Shown here: piece by piece, positions 5,118-8,094 of the stretch
Layout: each line of letters opens with the position of its first letter
Position numbering within the stretch: position 1 is the stretch's first letter
Origin: Gemmatimonadota bacterium
GTDB taxonomy: Bacteria > Gemmatimonadota > Gemmatimonadetes > Gemmatimonadales > Gemmatimonadaceae
Reading direction: 5' to 3'
Assembly: GCA_028287225.1 (NCBI GenBank)
Contig: JAQBPZ010000362.1
Coordinates: 1-8,094, forward strand
DNA: 8,094 bases
Position numbers and translations under genes: made by a program
The notes under the pieces: generated by a model
Databases searched by the model: none
What the model was told of the DNA's origin: nothing
Seen by the model: only the letters and a program-made list of their open reading frames with translations

Positions 5118-6854
5118 ATGACCGCCGCTCCCACCGCCACCCTCAGCACCAGCGACAGCGCGAGTGAGGAGTCCGCGAAGGACGCGCTCACCTTCCGGCT
5201 GGGCGCTCGCCGGCGATACCTCCTCACCGGCATCCTGGCGTCCGCCTTCCTCGTCGCATCGCTCACGGGCCTGTTGAAGGTGTCGATCGTCGCCATCGCC
5301 GGCATTGCCGCCGGCGTGGCCGTGGTCAACGCGCTCCTGACCGCCCTCGCCACCGGCCTGCTGCGCACCAGGTGGTGGATGCGCTACGCCATGGCATCGC
5401 TCGACATCGCGCTCATCTCCATGATGATCGTGACCATGCGACAGGACGGGATGGTGGTCCTCTACTTCCTCGTCATCATCCCCTACTCCTTCGACCGCGG
5501 GAAGGGCCTCGGCTACTTCACGGGCAGCGTGTCGGCCCTGGCGTTCATCGCCGTCCGTGAGCTCTGGCCCTCCGAGGGAGTCACCGGCCAGGCGCGCATA
5601 ATCTCCGCGGTCACCGGAGCCCTCCTCTTCATCGTCGCGGCCCAGGTGGTTCCCATCACCTCGCGGCTCATCCGGCGCATCCGGCGCACGCGCGAAGTCA
5701 TGCTCGACGCGGAAAGCGGCAACCTGCTCGCGCGCGCCGACACCCGATACTCCGACGAGCTCGGACTGCTCCAGCGCAGCTTCAACCGGATGCTCGAGGT
5801 CCAGGGCCACCTCATCGGCGCGGTGCAGCGCGAGGCGGACGAAGTCGCCGCGCTCGCGGAGCAGCTGGCATCATCCAGCGGACTCCTCTCGGCCAGCGGC
5901 GTCCAGTTCGCCTCCACCGCGGTGAGCCTCACCGAGCAGCTGCAGCAGCAGCAGCGCCAGGCACAGGAGGGGTCGGCGCATACCGAGCAGGCCTACGCGG
6001 CCTCGGAGCTCCTGCGAGAGCGCGCCGAGGCGATGGAGTCGAGCGCGACGTCCCTGGTCGGCGCGGCCGAGTCGAGCCGCGACGCGATCGGCCGCGCCTC
6101 GGGCGCGCTCGTCACGATCAGCGATCGCGTGCGTGAGACCGCCGCCACCGTCGGCGCACTCGGCCAGGCCTCCGCGCACGTCGACGAGTTCGTCGACACC
6201 ATCGCGCGCATCGCCCGGCAGACCAACCTTCTCGCGCTCAACGCGGCCATCGAGGCCGCACGTGCCGGCGAGCACGGCAAGGGATTCGCCGTCGTCGCCG
6301 AAGAGGTGCGCAAGCTCGCCGAGGAGAGCGCGCTGGCCGCGAAGGAGGTGGCCGATTCCATCGCAGTGGTGCGGCAGAACATCGCGGCGGCGGTCACGTC
6401 CATGGCCCAGGGCGAGAAGGACGTGCGCGACGTCGGTGGCGTGGCCGATGAGGCGAACACCGCGCTCGGCTCGATGCTCGACGGCGTGCGCCGGATTGCC
6501 GACGTGGTGGCCGAGACCGCGTCGGTGTCGCGCGTGCAATCCGGCACCATGGCGACTCTCTCGGCCACGATGACCGGCGTGCAGGACGTGGCCTCGGAAG
6601 CCGCACGCCGGGCCGGGGCCGCCTCCCTCGTGGCCACAGAGCAGACCGCGGCACTCGACGGCCTCAGTGCCACGTCGCGCCAGCTCGCCGAGCTGTCCGA
6701 CCGGCTGCGCAGCTCCATCAGTCGCTTCTCCGTGGCGACGGGCCTTCCGGAGACCCCCGCGGGTCCGCACGTTCGGCCCACGGCCGGCGTCCCGACGTCA
6801 CCGTCACCCACCCCGGGGGCGCCGAAGCGGGCCGGAGCACTCGCAGCGCGCTGA
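5118..6854 (+). CDS. Methyl-accepting chemotaxis-type receptor with six-helix membrane domain
   Basis: A 578-residue receptor-like protein. The N-terminal half holds about six hydrophobic helices (roughly residues 34-52, 54-81, 88-107, 111-123, 131-148, 161-180) with very short loops, so there is no periplasmic ligand domain. A HAMP-like linker (about 182-230, with DELGLLQRSFNRM) leads into a long coiled-coil signalling domain. The conserved hairpin tip is intact: ARQTNLLALNAAIEAARAGE, then HGKGFAVVAEEVRKLA. This is the surface that contacts CheA and CheW. The arms on either side of the tip are about 150 residues each. The C-terminus is a Pro/Thr/Ser-rich tail without a CheR-tethering pentapeptide. 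The frame is open from 4950, but ATG 5118 leaves a short cytoplasmic N-terminus before TM1 and avoids overlapping the divergent gene. No Shine-Dalgarno is seen. No che genes are nearby. Confidence 0.92.
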   Translation: MTAAPTATLSTSDSASEESAKDALTFRLGARRRYLLTGILASAFLVASLTGLLKVSIVAIAGIAAGVAVVNALLTALATGLLRTRWWMRYAMASLDIALISMMIVTMRQDGMVVLYFLVIIPYSFDRGKGLGYFTGSVSALAFIAVRELWPSEGVTGQARIISAVTGALLFIVAAQVVPITSRLIRRIRRTREVMLDAESGNLLARADTRYSDELGLLQRSFNRMLEVQGHLIGAVQREADEVAALAEQLASSSGLLSASGVQFASTAVSLTEQLQQQQRQAQEGSAHTEQAYAASELLRERAEAMESSATSLVGAAESSRDAIGRASGALVTISDRVRETAATVGALGQASAHVDEFVDTIARIARQTNLLALNAAIEAARAGEHGKGFAVVAEEVRKLAEESALAAKEVADSIAVVRQNIAAAVTSMAQGEKDVRDVGGVADEANTALGSMLDGVRRIADVVAETASVSRVQSGTMATLSATMTGVQDVASEAARRAGAASLVATEQTAALDGLSATSRQLAELSDRLRSSISRFSVATGLPETPAGPHVRPTAGVPTSPSPTPGAPKRAGALAAR

Positions 6855-7704
6855 GATAGGGAAGGACGAGCACCTCGCGAAAATGCTCGATCATGCCGGC
6901 GCCATCGTACCGGTGGCGGAACTCGCCGGCGGTGATGCCGAGCAGCGTGCGCACGTGGCGCCCGAAGCTCTGGGGCGAGCTGTACTCCAGGTGGTTGGAC
7001 ACGTTCGCGATGGAGAAGCCGCTGTTCTCGAACAGCCGCGCCGCCCGGACCAGGCGCGCCATCGCCAGGTACCGTTTCGGCGCAGGCAGCCCCGCGCGGA
7101 AGAAGCGGCTCATCAGGGTGCTCGGCAGCACTCCCAGCTCGCGAGCCAGCTGCCGCACGCTGCCCACGCGCGGAGAGCAGGTGAAGATCGTCTGGAAGAA
7201 CTCCCAGCAATCGTCCGTCGCGCCGGCGAGGTCCACCCGCAGGGCGCCGAGCACGCCGCGCTGGCCCGCGCCGCCCGCATCGGCGAGCAGGGCGCCGCGC
7301 AGCTCCCGCCATCCCGACGCCTGCCGCACGTCCACGAGGCGCCGGATGCCACTCTGCCCGAGCGAGAGGACGGTGTGCGGCGTTCGCCCTTCGAGCTCGC
7401 TCAGGAGCGCCACGGCGGGCACGCGTGGAAACTCGCGCACCATGGAGGCGACCCGGGCACCGTGCACGCCGGCGCAGGTGACCGAGACCAGCACGGCATG
7501 CACCTGCCGGGATCGCAGGTCGCGGACGACGTCCTCCACGCTCTCGCGATGCAGCGTCTGGTAGCACCCCTCGCCCGCAGCGTCGACCCGGGTGCGCTCG
7601 GCGGGGGTGAGCAGGGTGGCGATGGGCGGCAGTTCGTTTCGCGGAGCGGGCGCTCCGTTCGGCGGACGGCCGTCTCCTTCTGGACGAGCGGGCTCGTGCG
7701 ACAT
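6718..7704 (-). CDS. AraC-family transcriptional regulator with receiver-like N-terminal domain
   Basis: A 328-residue protein. After a Pro-rich start, residues about 38-140 have the alternating beta/alpha pattern of a response-regulator receiver (VHAVLVSV, then VPAVALLSE, then SGIRRLVDV). The acceptor Asp is missing at the end of the third strand (SVT) and the conserved Lys is not obvious. The C-terminal part carries two helix-turn-helix units typical of AraC/XylS: about 181-203 (VRQLARELGVLPSTLMSRFF) and about 229-262, ending in SSPQSFGRHVRTLLGITAGEFR. It is expected to bind DNA as an activator; target and effector are unknown. The last 45 residues lie beyond the fold and are encoded antisense to the end of the methyl-accepting gene. 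The ATG has AGGA 8 nt upstream. Divergent neighbour: RNase P RNA. Confidence 0.88.
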   Translation of the reverse strand: MSHEPARPEGDGRPPNGAPAPRNELPPIATLLTPAERTRVDAAGEGCYQTLHRESVEDVVRDLRSRQVHAVLVSVTCAGVHGARVASMVREFPRVPAVALLSELEGRTPHTVLSLGQSGIRRLVDVRQASGWRELRGALLADAGGAGQRGVLGALRVDLAGATDDCWEFFQTIFTCSPRVGSVRQLARELGVLPSTLMSRFFRAGLPAPKRYLAMARLVRAARLFENSGFSIANVSNHLEYSSPQSFGRHVRTLLGITAGEFRHRYDGAGMIEHFREVLVLPYLSALRVLRPASAPPGWVTVTSGRRPWAERADPRGSPEGPSPRRSD

Positions 7705-7852
7705 GAGGATGATCCTGGGCGCGGCACGTGGGATGGCGGCGCATCATCGCTACCGCAGGCAACTCTGCCGATCGTAATCATCCGTGTCATGCGCACGTCA
7801 TCGCTGAATGGGCGCGAGGGGGCCGCGGCACGCCCAACCGGGTCGGATCGAC

Positions 7853-7858
7853 TATGTT
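7853..7858 (+). promoter_or_regulatory. rnpB: Candidate -10 element of the RNase P RNA gene
   Basis: TATGTT matches TATAAT at 4/6 positions, and its predicted start near 7865 agrees with where the P1 strand of the RNA should begin. No convincing TTGACA-like box is present 16-18 bp upstream. The call rests on position and the -10 match only. Confidence 0.35.
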
Positions 7859-7865
7859 TCAGGTG

Positions 7866-8094
7866 GATACTGGCGGCCGGACGGTCGCGGGCACGCGAGT
7901 GCTCGAGGAAAGTCCGGGCTCCGGAGGGCGCGCTGCCAGGTAACGCCTGGGCGGGGTCGCAAGGCCTCGACGGACAGTGCAACAGAAAGCAGACCGCCGA
8001 TGGCTCCGGTTCGCCGGAGATCAGGCAAGGGTGAAACGGTGGGGTAAGAGCCCACCGCACGGCTGGCAACAGTCGTGGCTCGGCAAACCCCAGC
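7866..8094 (+). ncRNA. rnpB: RNase P RNA (M1-type, class A), 3' end cut by the window
   Basis: The catalytic RNA of ribonuclease P, which removes 5' leaders from tRNA precursors. The core is unmistakable: P4 strand GAGGAAAGTCCGGGCTCC (7905-7922), P8 CCAGG-TAACG-CCTGG (7936-7950), the conserved ACAGTGCAACAGAAAGC (7974-7990) leading to ACCGCC, then GGGTGAAACGGTGGGGTAAG (8029-8048). Other helices seen are P3 (7889-7904, GCGA loop), P9 (7953-7968, GCAA loop), P12 (8004-8019, TTCG loop), P13 (8037-8057) and P14 (8061-8074, GCAA loop). The order matches the bacterial ancestral type A. The 5' end is estimated from the -10 box and from alignment of CCGGACGGTCGC with the P1/P2 region of E. coli; it may be off by about 10 nt. 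The 3' half, including the P1, P2 and P4 partner strands, lies outside the window. Confidence 0.95.

Noticed and set aside
3840..5810. A 656-codon minus-strand open frame spanning the RsbRD-like gene and part of the receptor gene
   Set aside because: It overlaps two well-supported genes in other frames. Its sequence is low-complexity Gly/Arg/Ala with no motif.
6867..6889. A CGAGCA / TGCTCG hairpin 12 bp after the receptor stop as a terminator
   Set aside because: The stem is only 6 bp with an 11-nt loop and no U-tract, and it lies inside the AraC coding sequence.
7771..7776. TACGAT (minus strand) as the -10 box of the AraC gene
   Set aside because: It matches TATAAT at 4/6 positions, but the only -35-like sequence (ATGACG) is 19 bp away, too weak to call.
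6667..8034. A 455-codon plus-strand open frame over the AraC gene and RNase P RNA
   Set aside because: It is antisense to a clear AraC gene and runs into a structured RNA gene, and has no recognisable domain.
7401..8069. A 222-codon minus-strand open frame opposite RNase P RNA
   Set aside because: It lies across the conserved RNase P core and the AraC gene in another frame. Conservation there is explained by the RNA.

Overview
The window is GC-rich, densely coding bacterial chromosome. The gene complement is a small cold-shock protein, a Hanks-type Ser/Thr kinase, membrane histidine kinases, an RsbRD-like histidine-kinase relative, a multi-pass methyl-accepting protein, an AraC regulator and a type A RNase P RNA. 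Together with GC bias and sparse Shine-Dalgarno sequences, this fits a free-living, signalling-rich lineage. Gemmatimonadota is my best guess, but that is an inference from style and not from any marker I could place. No mobile element, CRISPR array or tRNA is visible.

Layout, left to right: cold-shock protein (-), Ser/Thr kinase (+), two-TM sensor histidine kinase (-), orotate phosphoribosyltransferase pyrE (+), RsbRD-like degenerate histidine kinase (-), six-TM methyl-accepting protein (+), AraC regulator with a receiver-like N-terminus (-), RNase P RNA (+, cut by the window end). Strand flips at every gene, so there is no operon. Every junction is divergent (four of them) or convergent (three). 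The first two convergent junctions each hold a GC-rich hairpin between the stop codons. At the third, the methyl-accepting gene and the araC-type gene overlap tail to tail by 137 bp.

Three genes are housekeeping (csp, pyrE, rnpB) and five are signalling proteins. None of the five has an obvious partner here: there is no response regulator next to the histidine kinases and no cheA/cheW next to the methyl-accepting protein. The closest to a functional pairing is the degenerate histidine kinase and the methyl-accepting protein, which are divergent across 49 bp. The linkage suggests, but does not show, a common pathway.

The main points for a second look are: (1) the histidine-kinase-like protein that keeps its phosphorylatable His but has lost ATP-binding motifs; (2) plus-strand genes whose best promoter candidates leave almost no 5' leader; (3) the antisense coding overlap of the receptor and AraC tails; (4) the receiver-like domain without an acceptor Asp on the AraC protein; (5) the strictly alternating gene order. 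I see no clear evidence of an undescribed defence or mobile system.
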